A DNA stretch of 64,000 bases from Pseudofabraea citricarpa (GCA_029641185.1 JAPWGK010000003.1:2170001-2234000); one strand, 5' to 3'; numbered from the stretch's first letter, positions 47,509 to 60,779 are shown. Notes: generated by a model from the sequence alone, not told the origin. Numbers and translations: made by a program.

Positions 47509-48626
47509 TGTCGAAATCAGGAAATAAACCAGCGAAGATTCTAATCGGTAGGAAGAGAACTATTTAAGCAAGGTCGATGTAAATCCTTGGCAGGTAGGGA
47601 TAGATGATTGATAGCAGATGACAAAAGCAGAATAAACTATGTGGTCCAAAGGGCTATTTTACAAAGAAAAAGATAAGAGTGTTCTAATCAGTAACGTGCT
47701 TTTAGAGTTCTCTCATGGTCTTCCCCGACTCCCCAAGTAAGTGTTGGATATTTTTGGGCAGTTTGGGCGTTCGATCGATCGAAATGCAGGGTAAGTAATT
47801 TAGCGCGGCAGCTAAGAAGGATGCCTTGCTCTCCCGCTTTGTGACGGTTGACCTGTCTTGCACCGTACTTTGGCCAACAAATTGCGGTCTCCGAACCTTA
47901 TCAAAACTAAGAGTCATGCCCAAAGTACCAAAAATCCGGCGAGAGATGCCAAATCCTTGATAGTGCTTACGACGGAATTGTGCCACAGCGGGGCCAAGTG
48001 CATGATAAATGTAACTTGACTTGTAGGTAGTTGCATACCCGTGCAAATGGTTCGTCCTGGCTTATGCTGACAAAGTCGAATCACAGTAATCTTCGTGAGC
48101 ACGGAAACACGGAATAACTTTCAAATAAGGCTGATCGCATCGTGCGACTTGGCTCAAAGTGCCTTGGTATCTAACCTTCGACAATGACTGGGATGATAGT
48201 ACAGCTTATCACCGAGTTTAGCTCATCCAAGTAGCTGAATCACAGTTCCGTGATCCTGTTGCCACTGAGATCTATGTTATAGCTTTTATGCCTCCAATTT
48301 GAAATTAGCATGGAGTGGGACCTACAGTAATCCAGCTCGCAGAATGCACCCCCAATGTGGCTGGTCTGGCGGAAACTTCCTATTTGAAGGTATGAAGTAC
48401 CTGGGATCGTATCGTAGGTGTGGTGAGACTTTAGTCCGCTTACCCTTGTGCCTGCAGTGTCAAAGATAACCTACCTTCACTAATACATGGTGTTGGAGTT
48501 GGAGTTTACGAATTGCTAAGAAAGTTCTTCAAGTCCATCATTCTATCCTCGAATACGAACATATCTCAGGAATACCAGAAGTCTTAAGCAGCTTTTTGTG
48601 CTTCTGTCCAGGGACTATTGTCTACC
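47509..48626. promoter_or_regulatory. Divergent promoter region of ligase and PKS
   Basis: 1.1 kb between two outward-facing starts, so co-regulation is likely. A 114-codon minus-strand frame (47702-48046) has no motif and is not called. No cluster-specific Zn2Cys6 regulator gene is present in the window. Confidence 0.55.
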
Positions 48627-51600
48627 ATGGCATCTGTCAACGTCTCCCAATCAGTGGTCTCAAGCTCCATAGCAGGATGGACTCTTTTGAAGGACATAAC
48701 ACAACCTTACGCCGATTTCTTTGGACTTCATGCGCTCCCTCTTCACATACACCAGACATTGATTGTTACTATGGGGTATCAAATCATGTATAAATATGTT
48801 TTACCATTCATATCGAGTACAGCTGCCCCGGCAAGATATCAAAAGCTTTCGGGAATCCTAAAACTTGATTGGGACTTCGCTACCGTCTCATTGACACAAT
48901 CATTATTCAACAGCGGAATAGCAATAGTGGTACTTCTGACAGACAATTCGCGGAACGACACAAACTGGCAGGAAAGGGTCTGGGGATATCATCCTTCTAG
49001 TGGATTAGCCCTCGGTTTATCGACTGGTTATTTTCTATGGCACCTGGTCCAGGAGATAGTTCATAGAAATGTTGAAGGTTACATCTTTGTAGTACACGGG
49101 GTTGCTTGCATGGTACTATGTGGGATAGGCTTTGTATGTTCCGTTCGAAGTACTTTCACTGCGATGTACTAACTTTTCTAGCGACCATTTGGAATGTGGT
49201 ACCTGCCTGTATTTCTCATTGCGGAGTGTCCCAACATCTTCGTTTCCATTGAGAGATTGCTTGACAAGAATAATCTACGCCACTCCCGAATACGCTCGAT
49301 CAATCGGAACGTAATTTTAGCCACATACTTAATTGCTCGTATCATACCAAGTGTGGGATTTCTGATACTCTTGTCAAGTGATCTCCTAAAGGCAATCCAA
49401 GAGCCTAATCCCAGAATCAGAGCCCAATATGGTTTGGGTGGTTCTACTCTTCTAAAGTATGATGACTCTGATGAGCCAATGTTCAGTGTTCAGCCACTGC
49501 CGCTTTGGCTAGCATTAATTCCCCTTACTTCAATGGTCACACTCAATATACTTGGCTTTTACTGGTTTTTTACGATGCTAAAATCGCCATTTAATTCACC
49601 CATTGGCAAAGCAGTCGGGATTGATTCCCAAGAACCACTACAAGTCGATAGAACCCGGGACATCAAAGAACGCAGCTCAAATCTTCGGAAAACATATGAC
49701 AATGATGACCATACCAAAAATGAAGAGAAAGGGAAAGACTTGGCGATGCCAATTGCTATCATTGGTAAGTTATTTACTTCACTGATTCTATATGGCTATG
49801 GATAACTGATCTAGAAATACAGGTATGGGTTGCCGGTTGGCCGGAGGTGCTACAAGTCCCGAGAAGTTGTGGGAAATGATTTCAACAGGGCGTGATGCAT
49901 GGTCCGAGATTCCTACAGATAGGTTCAAAAAGGAATCTTTCTTTCATCCCAATGGAGCAAAGGAGGGGGCGGTAAGGTCCTTACTATACCACTGGAATAT
50001 ATGTGCTAAAGATCATTGCAGACCAATGTTCGAGGCGCACATTTCTTGGAGGAAGATATCTCGTTGTTCGACGCACCCTTTTTCAATATAAGCTTTGAAG
50101 AAGCAAAGGTGAACTGTTCCGTCTTAGAATTAAGTCGTCGGCTAATTCGGATTTTGCTATTTAGTCGATGGATCCACAGCTTCGATTGCAACTAGAGTGC
50201 ACGTACGAAGCTCTCGAAAATGGTACTATATCATAGAATCCATACAGATATTTTCTAACAATTTTGCAGCCGGTATTCCCCTCGCAAGTATTGCAAATTC
50301 AGATACTTCAGTATACTCGGGTATTTTTGCCAGAGACTACCATGAAAGTATGGTCAGAGACATCGAAACGTTGCCTCGTTACTTCAATACAGGAACTGGT
50401 GCTGCAATGTTCTCAAACCGCTTATCTTACTTTTTTGACCTCAAAGGACCTAGCATGACTGTTGATACCGGGTGCTCTACGAGTATTGTTGCACTGCATT
50501 TGGCATGCCAGAGCCTTAAGAACCGAGAATCCAAGATGTCGATAATCGGTGGTAATAACCTCATGTTGAATCCTGACATGATAACAGCTATGAGTAGTTT
50601 CGGGTATGTGTATTCATTGTCTCTCTATTTTACCCAATTTATTCTTTTTCTTCTGTAATTGTGCTAGAGCCTAACCAGCCACTTTCTCGTCCATCGCCTA
50701 ATTTTCTTTTGAATTTCTTCTGTTCATTATAATGATATGTTTAATATTGTTCCATTAGATTTGTCTCACCAGATGGTCGCTCGTATGCTTTTGATCACCG
50801 AGCATCTGGTTATGGTCGTGGTGAGGGTGTGACGAGTATAGTCATCAAACCACTCGAGGACGCTTTGAGAGATGGAGATCCAATTCGAGCTGTCATAAGA
50901 AACACCTGCCTCAACCAAGACGGGAAAACAGCAGGCATTACTCTACCTAGTCAAGAAGCACAAGAAGCGCTTTTCAGGTCTGCTTATGAGGCCGCAGGCC
51001 TGGATCCATCGGAAACGCCGTATATTGAGGCACATGGCACTGGAACTCAAGCCGGCGATCCTTTGGAAGCTGGCGCAATATCTTCAGTCTTTGGTAAAGG
51101 CAGAACAAGAAACAATCCTGTCTATATAGGCTCTGTAAAGACAAACATTGGTCATCTCGAGGCTGGTAGCGGGCTTGCCGGAATTCTCAAAGCCACCCTT
51201 GTTCTGGAAAAAGGCGCCATTCCGCCATCTGCCAATTTTGAAAGACCAAACCCGAAGATACCGATGGAAGAATGGAACATAAAGGTTCGTATTACATAGG
51301 GATATTGTTGCTTCAATTGCTAAATCGTAATCATTATAGATCCCCCAGGAGTTGGTGCCATGGCCTAATAATAGTCCACGTAGGGTATCGGTTAACTCAT
51401 TTGGGTAATTTTACTCCCATAATCACAATATCATATGCTAACCCTGTTCAGTTATGGTGGAACAAATGGCAATGTTATATTGGAGCATGTGGATCAATAT
51501 CTCTTGCTTGCCTCTCAGAATGGCCGAAGGGATGTGATAGCTCGAGAAATTCCTCATGCCAATCATAAACCAACCAATACCGGTCATCAGACGATTTCGC

Positions 51601-54600
51601 GCAAAGTATTCGTCCTCAGTGGCAAGGACGAGGATGCTACTCGCAAGTTAGCCTCAAACCTGGCAACATATGCTAAAGAACAAGTTTTCGATGAACACCA
51701 AGAATTGGAGAATCTCGCATATACTTTAGCCGAAAGACGTACTGTCTTCCCATGGATGAGTTCAGTGACAGCTAGTTCTCTGAAAGAACTAATCGAGGTT
51801 CTCGAAGATAAGAAGCTGAAAGCAACACGCCGCCATGAAGGCCTACGAATAGGATTTGTCTTTACAGGCCAAGGCGCACAATGGCATGCTATGGGACGTG
51901 AACTATTCGAAGCATATCCCGTCTTCAAAGAGACAATAATAACGGCCGACAAGCATATGAAAACTATAGGAGCACCATGGTCAATTATGGGTAAGTTATA
52001 ACAACACATTTCATGAAGTTTGGTCACTGATAGATACAGACGAGTTACGAAAAGATGCAACCTCCTCACATGTGAACGAAGCAGTTTATAGTCAACCGTT
52101 ATGCACTGCATTGCAAATAGCTCTGGTGAACCTTTTAAAATCCTGGAATGTTTTACCAACCGCTGTAACAAGTCATTCCAGTGGCGAGGTTGCTGCTGCA
52201 TATGCTGCCGGTGCATTAAGTCTGGAGTCGGCCATCACTGTCTCGTATTTTCGAGGGTTCGTCACGACAAAAATCAAGGTCAATGCACCAGGTCTTGAAG
52301 GGGGAATGATTGCAGTCGGACTATCTCGCGAAGAGGCAAATGATTATATTTTACGCATAAATTCTGGTAGGATCGTTGTCGGCTGCGTAAACAGCCCTAC
52401 AAGTGTGACTGTTTCCGGAGATCTTCCTGCGATACTGGAGATGCAGGCTCTTCTCGAAAAAGACAACGTCTTCGTTCGCAAGCTTCCAGTCGATGCAGGC
52501 TACCACTCTCACCACATGGAAGTCATAGCCAATGACTATCGTGCTCTCCTGGGTCGGCACCATCTCAAACCAGAAAGCTGGAGCGGCAATGTATCATATT
52601 CTTCTTCAGTTACGGGAAACTTCATTACCTCTTCAGATGTCTTCGGAGCCAATTACTGGATCGAAAATATGGTCAATCCAGTTTTGTTCATAGATTCTTT
52701 GCGTAACATGATACTAGGAAATACATCCAAGGAAATGTCAGCAACTGGCACAGCTATCGATGCCATCGTCGAAATCGGTCCTCACAGCGGACTGGCTGGG
52801 CCTATAAAACAGATTATGAAGTTACCTGAACTGAGGACACTGTCTATTCCGTATACTTCTTGTCTTATCAGAAAACGGGACTCAGTTCAAACAATGCAAG
52901 AGACAGCATCTCTACTATTGTGCGAGGGATACAACGTCAATCTAAAGGCAGTCAACTTTCCTCTAGGTCAGAGCAAACTCAAAGTTACCACCAACTTGCC
53001 TCCTTATCCATGGACACACAAGACAAAACATTGGCATGAATCACATCTGAACAAGCGACATCGATTTAGAGAAGATGGTTCACACGATCTTCTTGGAGTT
53101 CCTGCAATCAATTCAAACCCCCTCGCCCCTACATATCGTCATGTATTGCGACCTTCTGACGTCCCTTGGGTTAGAGACCATATAATCCAAGGCTCAATAA
53201 TATATCCAGCAGCTGGGTACATCTGTATGGCCATTGAAGGGTTCCGTCAAAGCTTTTACAGAGACTCTTCGAATCTCAGTCGATACAAACTACGTGATGT
53301 TGAGGTTCTTAGTGCTGCAGTTATTCCTGATACAAGTGATGGCGTTGAACTACAGTTGTCGCTTCGGCCAGCGACTGACAAGATCCCTTCTTCTCAAGGA
53401 TGGTACGAGTTCCATGTTTATTCAGTCAGCGATGGAGGTGGTGATAAATGGACAGAGCATTGCACTGGATACATTTCAGCAGAACTCAAGCCAGTTTCCA
53501 ACGAGCCTGTTTGGTCTGGCTTATCCGGCTCATTGTTGTCAAGATCAAAATTCAAAAAGTCCCTTGAAACTGCATCAAAGGATTTTAAAGCGTACGACCC
53601 TGAAAAGCTCTACGAACTTCTAAGGACCAAGAACATTAATCACGGCCCGATTTTCCAAAACATTGAAACCATACGAATTGGAAAGAATCAATCACTTGCT
53701 ACTATATTGATACCAGATACAGCATCTCTTATGCCGTACAGCTTTGAGCGGGAACATGCAATTCATCCGACTACGCTTGATACGATACTCCAGGCAATTT
53801 ACCCCGTTCTTAATAAAATGACAGAAGGAAAAGAAGGCACATTAGTTCCTACATTCTTTAACTCTGTCTCAGTATCATCGTATATCTCCAGTACTCCAGG
53901 TCACCGTTTCGAAGCATTTTCAACAATCAACAAAGCGACCAATAAAAGTGCAACAGCATCAATTTCTGTCTCGGGTATTGAAGCCGAGACAAGTTCCCTA
54001 GCTGTTGAAATATCTGGTTTTAGATGTGATGCAATCGGTAGCTCTTCTGAAGCTGGAGACCTGGAGAAGAAGGATCTCTGTTTCCAGATGCACTGGGATC
54101 ACGATATTTCTACAGTCCCGGACGGATTTCTTGCTGGCACTGACTTCGAATCAAATATTAGCAAAATACTGAATCTACATGCTCATAAGTACCCTGGCTC
54201 CTCCCACCTTGTAATCAATGCAAAAAATGGGACAGCCGCATCGATAATATCTAAACTGGTTCGAGATAGCAAGCGACCACGATCTTGGGTTGGGACCTTT
54301 GACATGACCTACCATGACACAGAAAGTATAGAGTCGGGCAGAATCTATTTCAAAGATATGAAAGATATTGTTTCTGTGAAGCAGCTGGACATTCTGTCCA
54401 ATATTGAAGAGCAGTCTTTCAAGGCTGGTTCTTATGACATGGTCATTTTGGATTATACTTATCTATCGGACACAAATATCGATTCAGCCCTAATGAATAC
54501 CCATAAACTACTAAAAGAAGGAGGGAGATTGCTGGTAATTGACGAGCAGGTTTCTAAGCGACCAAGTTCTATTTCAGATGGCAGAACAGGCCAATTGAAA

Positions 54601-57555
54601 AGTCGACTATTAACACACGATTTCCAGCCTACCGAGAGTAGCTCTGAAGATTGCATATTATCAACTGTCAAGGAAACCTCACCTGCGGTCGCAGATTTGC
54701 CCCCAGTGTCCATCTTCTACGGGAACCTGAGTCCACCTGAGCACTGGAAACAAGCTCTTGAGTCATGTATAAACTCATTAACAGGCCACGCGGTCCCAGA
54801 GGGCCACCCCAAACAAAGTGATGGCACAGGGAGGATTTTTATCTTCCTGGTAGAGGTCATAGAGCCCCTCCTCTCTCATTTAACAGAGAGTGAGTTCATA
54901 GAATTGAGGTCGGCTCTTACAACAGCTAAGGGAGTATTGTGGCTCACAAGGGGTGGATCCATCGATTGTCAAGTACCAGAGAGCAGTCTTGCCACAGGAC
55001 TACTTCGAGTATTGAGGGCTGAAAATACAGGAGTGAAATACGCAACTCTTGATCTGGACCCTGAATCTGATCTCTTCACTGCCGACACTTCGAAGTTCAT
55101 ACTCGAAGTCGTAAAGAGAGTCTTCCTGACAACATTAGATGGATCACAGTTAGATCTAGAATATGCACATCGATCAGGTGGTTTGATGGTTCCTCGACTT
55201 ATCGAAGACTTATCTACAAATGAAATAATCACAGCATCTAATCATCAATCCACCGCCCAAGTTCAACCCTTCAATCAGACGGGCCGTCCGTTGAGAATGG
55301 AAGTTGGAAGTCCAGGACTTCTTGACTCGATGAGGTTCATTGACGACGTCCAAGTCCAATCAGTACTCCCTACCGGCTTCGTTGAGGTAGAGCCCAAAGC
55401 TTTTGGGCTTAACTTCCGGGATGTCATGGTAAGTTTTAGTATCCAAAGATTTCCTCGGAATTTTCTAACAACAAGATCAACTTACTGACTGATGTACCAG
55501 GTTGCTATGGGGCATCTAGACGAGACCATCATGGGTTACGAATGCAGTGGTGTTATCACTCGTGTCGGTACAGCTGTCCCTTCTGACCTTAAGCCTGGAG
55601 ATCGAGTATGTGTCATGATGAAAGGCAATTATGCAAGCCTGATACAAGTGTCCTGGCAAGGTGTTGCAAAAATTCCCGAAAATATGGCCTTTGATATTGC
55701 TGCGTCGATCCCCATGGTCTTCAGTACAGCGTATTATTGTTTGTACGAGATAGCTCGCTTACAGAAAGGAGAAAGCATACTTATACACGCGGCAGCCGGC
55801 GGAGTAGGACAGGCAGCTATCATGCTGGCTCGTCTTGTTGGCGCTGAGATATATGTTACGGTCGGCACAAAAGAGAAAAGAGAATTTGTCGTCGAGACGT
55901 ACGGGATTGCCGATGATCATATATTTTCTAGTAGAAACACGTCTTTCGCTGCGCAGATCATGAGCGCAACCAATGATAAAGGTGTGGACGTTGTTCTCAA
56001 CTGTCTCGCTGGTGCTATGCTGCAAGAGACCTGGAACTGTATTGCAGCATTGGGACGGTTCGTCGAGATCGGAAAGCGGGACTTCGAACTCAACAATCAT
56101 CTTCAGATGGCGCCTTTCACACGAAATGTCACGTTCGCATCAGTTGATCTCATGTATCTCATGAGGTACAAACCAGATGTATTGTCAAAAATTCTGACTC
56201 ATTGCATGGAACTGCTTGCAGCGGAGTCTATCCATTCAGTACAACCGATAACCGTCTTCTCCATGTCGGATATAGAGGAGGCTTTCCGATTAATGCAATC
56301 CGGAAAACACAGAGGCAAGATCATCATTGCACCACAAGTCGACGACAAAGTGATGGTGTTATCTAAACCGGAATCTGCTCGCTTCAGTAGCAATGCCTCG
56401 TATCTTATTGTGGGTGGAGTAGGTGGCATCGGCCGCTCAATCTCTAGATGGATGGTCAAGCAAGGAGTAAAGCATCTGATTCTGCTTTCTAGAAGCGGTC
56501 TGACCCGTCAGCCTGCAAGAGACCTGCTGAACGAGCTTTCAGACGCTGGCTGTGATGTTGCAATATTCAGTTGCGACGTAACCGACAAAGCTCAGCTACA
56601 AAGAGTAGTTGATAAATGTGCAGGTTCGATGCCAGCCATTCGAGGTGTTATACAAGCCGCAATGGCATTGAAAGTATGTTGCTCATCGCAGTGCAAAAAA
56701 GGACTCAGCTAATTTTTTGGAATCTAGGACTATGTTTTTGAACAAATGCCTTACGATTCATACACCGAGGCACTCTATCCCAAAGTCCACGGAACCTGGA
56801 ACCTTCACAAGCAATTCCCGGATAGCAGTCTAGATTTCTTTATCATGCTCTCATCTGCAGCCGGTATTGGTGGAAATCCTGGGCAAGCCAATTACGCAGC
56901 CGGATCGACATTCCTCGATGCCATAGCAAGATATCGCGCTTCCAAGGGGATGCCGGGAGTGACGTTGGACCTGGGCGTGATACAAGACGTCGGGTACGTG
57001 GCGGAGAACAAAGATCTCGCTTCAAGACTTGAGCGATCGGGCCATGTAGCAATCAAGCAATATGAACTCCTCTCGATGATCGAGTCCGCAATCGTCAGCC
57101 CAATCCGGAACCTAGAATCAAGCCAGATCATCTCTGGTCTTGAAGGGGAGGGGAAAGAAGGTACGCCGTGGATGAGAGACCTCAAATTTTCCATCTTGCA
57201 ACAAAATAATCCAGCGGCAGGACTACAAGGTGCGGGTGGTAATAAAGGAGGTCTACCAGATGAACTAAGCGCAGCAAAATTGCTCCCTGATGCTGTTGAA
57301 ATTATATGCAGAGCTATCGCCGGCAAGCTCTCACAAGACTTCATGATTGCTGTATCCGATATTGACTTCGACGAGTCGTTGGGAGTGTATGGGGTTGATT
57401 CGCTGGTTGCGGTTGAGCTGAGAAACTGGATTCTAAGACAGATGAAGGCAGACACATCAATCTTCGATGTCCTACAGAGCAAGAGTTTAAGGGCTCTTGG
57501 AGAGAAGATTGTGACAAAAAGTGAGTATGTGAAGATCGATTCAGGCGATACATAA
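48627..57555 (+). CDS. Highly reducing polyketide synthase with fused N-terminal TLC membrane domain
   Basis: Twelve exons: 48627-49133, 49182-49764, 49823-49971, 50022-50108, 50165-50222, 50270-50603, 50759-51284, 51340-51404, 51452-51990, 52040-55428, 55501-56673 and 56728-57555, giving 2745 aa, all phases consistent. Residues 1-320 form a multi-pass TLC-type domain ([32 protein letters not shown] formed across intron 1). A further helix ([20 protein letters not shown]) and a polar linker run without a stop into the ketosynthase at [15 protein letters not shown] (about residue 357). KS has Cys530, His665 and His705. AT has HSSGE (Ser996). DH has [10 protein letters not shown] (His1330) and Asp1530. 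A shortened, degenerate methyltransferase region lies near 1680-1810. ER has HAAAGGVGQ (about 2175). KR has VGGVGGIG (2383) and the YAAGS motif. ACP has GVDSL (Ser2695). No thioesterase or reductase release domain follows. The polyketide should be reduced but probably not C-methylated. Confidence 0.9.
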
Positions 57556-58154
57556 TTGAAGCGACCGTTGGTTGAGCTGCAAGACGAATTGGTGGACATA
57601 AGTCTGTCTTTGGGAGTTATTGTTCCAAGAACATCAATTAGCAATTATTTAACCCCTCTATGTAACCGAAATTATAACTACCCCATTAAGTAATGTGAAG
57701 ATATACCTTTTGGTTGAGTTATGAACACTAAGTAATGAAATCATAGCACTTGCAACCAAATCCTCATAAATCATGCAGCATTCCCATGAGACTTGGCTTT
57801 ATGCACAATTAGACGGTGAAACGGCCCTGCCGAAAAAGAGATGATAGTTATCAAGGTTGATACTCATTGACAACTACTAAGCACCACTCTAAGCACCAAG
57901 CCTTATCTCCTACAATCAAATACCCGATACACATGATGCAACATAGCTAACTTTACAACATAGAGAAGTTAGGAAATCTTCATTTCTATTTCACTCACAA
58001 ATGCATGGTTACCTTCTAAAACCACATATTCATGGAGTGATTTGTCAACCCAGGAAATTTGACTAGAAACTGAATGCATTATACATAATCCGCCACCGAC
58101 AAGGGAATCAATACACAAGGACAAGCATCAATGCACCGCAAAGTCGCTCAAAAC
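57556..58154. other. Convergent intergenic region, right cluster border
   Basis: 3' flanks of the PKS and LSC2 genes, AT-rich, no gene seen. Confidence 0.5.
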
Positions 58155-59642
58155 TTAAATGTGAAGCTGGAAGCTTACTGACGCATCCATATCACGAGCT
58201 GTTTAATATTAGTTACCGTGTGTCAGAACTTTAGGATCAAATAAACTTACCCATCTTTACAACCTTCGAGAACTGCACAGCCTTCTCTGCTGCACTTTGC
58301 AGGTCATCGATAGAGAAAATCTTCAATCCAGAGTCGTTGATCAACTTGTGAGCTGCCTCCATGTTGGTTCCTTGCAATCTTGCGATGATAGGAATTCTGA
58401 GGTTCATGCTCTCAACAGTGCTGATAAGACCTTGGGCAATAGCATCACATCTGACAATACCACCGAAGATGTTGACAAAGATGGCAGTAACCTTAGGGTC
58501 GCTAGTGATCAAAGTGAAAGCCTCCTTGATGGCAGCTGGAGTAGCTCCACCACCAACATCGAGGAAGTTAGCTGGCTCTCCTCCGTTAAGCTTGATAATA
58601 TCCATGGTAGCCATGGCAAGACCAGCTCCATTGACCAGGCATCCGATATCACCTCCCAACTTGATGAAGTTAAGGCCAGACTCAGCAGCCGCAACCTCTT
58701 CGGCATCCTCCTGAGTGGTATCGCGCCATGAGAAGACTTCCTTCTGACGGAACTCTGCGTTGTCATCAAATCCAAGCTTAGCATCCATTGCAAGAACTTG
58801 GTGATCTGATGTCTCAGAGAGAGGGTTGATCTCAATTTGAGTGGCATCCTTCTCCATGAAAACCTTGTAAAGCTTCTGGATGGTATCCTTGGCATCGGTG
58901 ATGCACTGCTCGCTGAATCCAAGATCGGTTGCGATCTTGATGGCGATGTCATCAGTGACACCCTTGTGGATATCGATGTATGTTGTGTTGATCGCGTCTG
59001 GGGTCTCCTTTGCAACAGTCTCGATATCCATACCACCCTGCGATGAAGATACGATAACTGGGCCTTGGGAACCGCGGTCCATCAGGATAGCCAGGTAGAA
59101 CTCTCGGCGAGCGAACTTGCGCTCACAGATATAGACGGAATTGCAAAGACGACCTTGAGCACCAGTTTGCTTGGTGACAAGCTTGTGTCCGATCATCTGC
59201 TCTGCAAACATCTTGGCCTCAGTAGGAGAATAGATGACGCGTACACCTCCCTTCAATCCATTGTCGAAGGTTCCCTTTCCACGTCCACCAGCGAGCACCT
59301 GTGCCTTAATGACCATATCATCGCCGCCAATCTTCTTGGCAATAGCCTCTGCTTCAGCACCAGTTGTTGCAACAGAACCTTGAGGAACACCGATACCGTA
59401 CTATATTTGCATAAGCTACTGAATCGTCAATTGGCAAGAGATAAACTGACCTGTCTAAGGAGGTCCGCGGAAAGGTACTCGTGTATGCTTAAAGCTCTCT
59501 TCTGTTGTGCAACGCCTGCTAATCTTGAAGGAGAGACCTATAAGGATTAGCATTTGGCTCATACATATATCGGATCGATTGGCTTTACCTTAGCGGCCTT
59601 GAAGGCAGCCGTGAAAGGCCGGCTACGTGCAAGCTTGAACAT
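58155..59642 (-). CDS. LSC2: Succinate-CoA ligase beta subunit, mitochondrial
   Basis: Four exons on the minus strand: 59589-59642, 59451-59537, 58251-59400 and 58155-58198, giving 444 aa. The short first exon MFKLARSRPFTAAFKAAK is a mitochondrial transit peptide. Exon 2 supplies ALSIHEYLSADLLRQ, and exon 3 starts YGIGVPQGSVATTG, the ATP-grasp N-terminus. The ATP-grasp part contains KAQVLAGGRGKGTF and IEINPLSETSD. The CoA-ligase part has GGEPANFLDVGGGA and FVNIFGGIVRCD. The 44 nt last exon gives the C-terminus ARDMDASVSFQLHI. The enzyme couples succinyl-CoA hydrolysis to nucleotide triphosphate formation in the TCA cycle with the alpha subunit Lsc1. It is divergent from the DUF3245-like gene, with 270 bp between starts. 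Confidence 0.93.
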
Positions 59643-59912
59643 ATTGAGAAATGTGATAGGGAGTGAAATGTAGGTATTTGAAGTTGTCGATACTTTTCGG
59701 GAGCGTTAGGGAACAGATAGCTTTGTCTGGCAGACGGGATGGTCCTGTGATGCAGTTCTAGCACGTGCCGATTTTTTTATCCCGAAAAGTGGTCCACACG
59801 GAAATTCATCTTGGGCGCGCGCACCTTTTTCGACACGGTCTTTGCGCAACTGAGATGTCAACGTTCCCAATATCGCCTTCATTTGGTCCCTAGCAGCCAT
59901 AAAATAACTACC
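59643..59912. promoter_or_regulatory. Divergent promoter of LSC2 and the DUF3245-like gene
   Basis: 270 bp between two outward-facing start codons. Both promoters must lie here. No named site assigned. Confidence 0.5.
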
Positions 59913-60779
59913 ATGGCGCCAGATCATCCTGGAAAGGCCTCCCAGGCCGAATTCGACGTTATCCAAAATCGAATCGCAATAGCTTTAGCAAAGCGGGAAA
60001 GCCTTGTCAAGTCATGGAATACGTCCTCTTCGCAGGCCCACGAGTCCACAAAGACCGAGGAGGAACTGGACGCAGAAGATCTCCTACATTTCCGCAGAGA
60101 GCCTGCGAACTTAGGTGTTGGCGCATTAATTCCATCACATTTCCTAGTCAGCGAAGCTCAGCAGAACAATAAATCCCTTCGCGCAAAATTCTTCCCGTTG
60201 AAAGGACTGAAAGCTAGCAAAGCACGAGATGCGGACGAGAAGGCGATCAGTGCAAAAAGAGCCAAACGGGACGATAGCAGTGATGAGGAAGGAGGGCGGT
60301 CGAGTCTAGGGAAGGCTAAAAAACAAAAGACCGGCAAACATACAGCAACTGCGATTCAAGAGACGGAGATAAAGCCAAAACAAAAAGGCCATGCCGAGCT
60401 CAACGACTACATACCGTCAACCCAAGGTGGATCTAACGTCAAAACTGAAATGGATGGAATCAAGGCTGAGATGAAGAAGGCAAAGGGCTCGGCCACAGAA
60501 AACTCGCAACGGGAGCTTGAAAGTACGAATAGTCATGATAAATCGCCAATGGATGAAGAGGCTGGAAGTGGAACTACAGACCAGGATTCAGGAGTCTTGG
60601 ATTCATCTACGTCCAACGAAGAGCTTGGGACAGGGAGCTCTGCAACTGGTAGCTCCAGGGTCTTGCAGCACACGGTACTAAAGAGTAATCGAGGGGGAAC
60701 TCCGAATGGGTCTACGAGCAAAGAAGTGCGAAAGAAAAAGAAGAGAAACAAGAGAAAGGAACAGCGGGCAGCAAAATAA
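59913..60779 (+). CDS. Lysine-rich nuclear protein, DUF3245-like
   Basis: Single exon, 288 aa. The conserved part is residues 10-105: IQNRIAIALAKRESLVKSWN, ELDAEDLLHFRREPANLGVG and ALIPSHFLVSEAQQNNKSLR. This resembles the fungal DUF3245 family, though that assignment is from memory. The rest is low-complexity and highly charged, with basic patches (SAKRAKRDD; KKQKTGK) and a C-terminal KEVRKKKKRNKRKEQRAAK typical of nucleolar localisation. The ATG at 59913 has a good context (CTACC before it), and the longer upstream frame lacks an ATG in the conserved frame. The role is unknown. A nucleolar or ribosome-assembly function would fit but is only inferred. Confidence 0.8.
   Translation: MAPDHPGKASQAEFDVIQNRIAIALAKRESLVKSWNTSSSQAHESTKTEEELDAEDLLHFRREPANLGVGALIPSHFLVSEAQQNNKSLRAKFFPLKGLKASKARDADEKAISAKRAKRDDSSDEEGGRSSLGKAKKQKTGKHTATAIQETEIKPKQKGHAELNDYIPSTQGGSNVKTEMDGIKAEMKKAKGSATENSQRELESTNSHDKSPMDEEAGSGTTDQDSGVLDSSTSNEELGTGSSATGSSRVLQHTVLKSNRGGTPNGSTSKEVRKKKKRNKRKEQRAAK

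Noticed and set aside
47702..48046. 114-codon minus-strand frame in the ligase-PKS promoter
   Set aside because: No motif, and it sits inside a shared promoter.
49182..49830. Separate TLC gene followed by a separate PKS gene
   Set aside because: No stop codon occurs between the two parts and the exon is continuous. A separate PKS start at MPIAIIG remains possible, so it is listed as the main test of the fusion claim.
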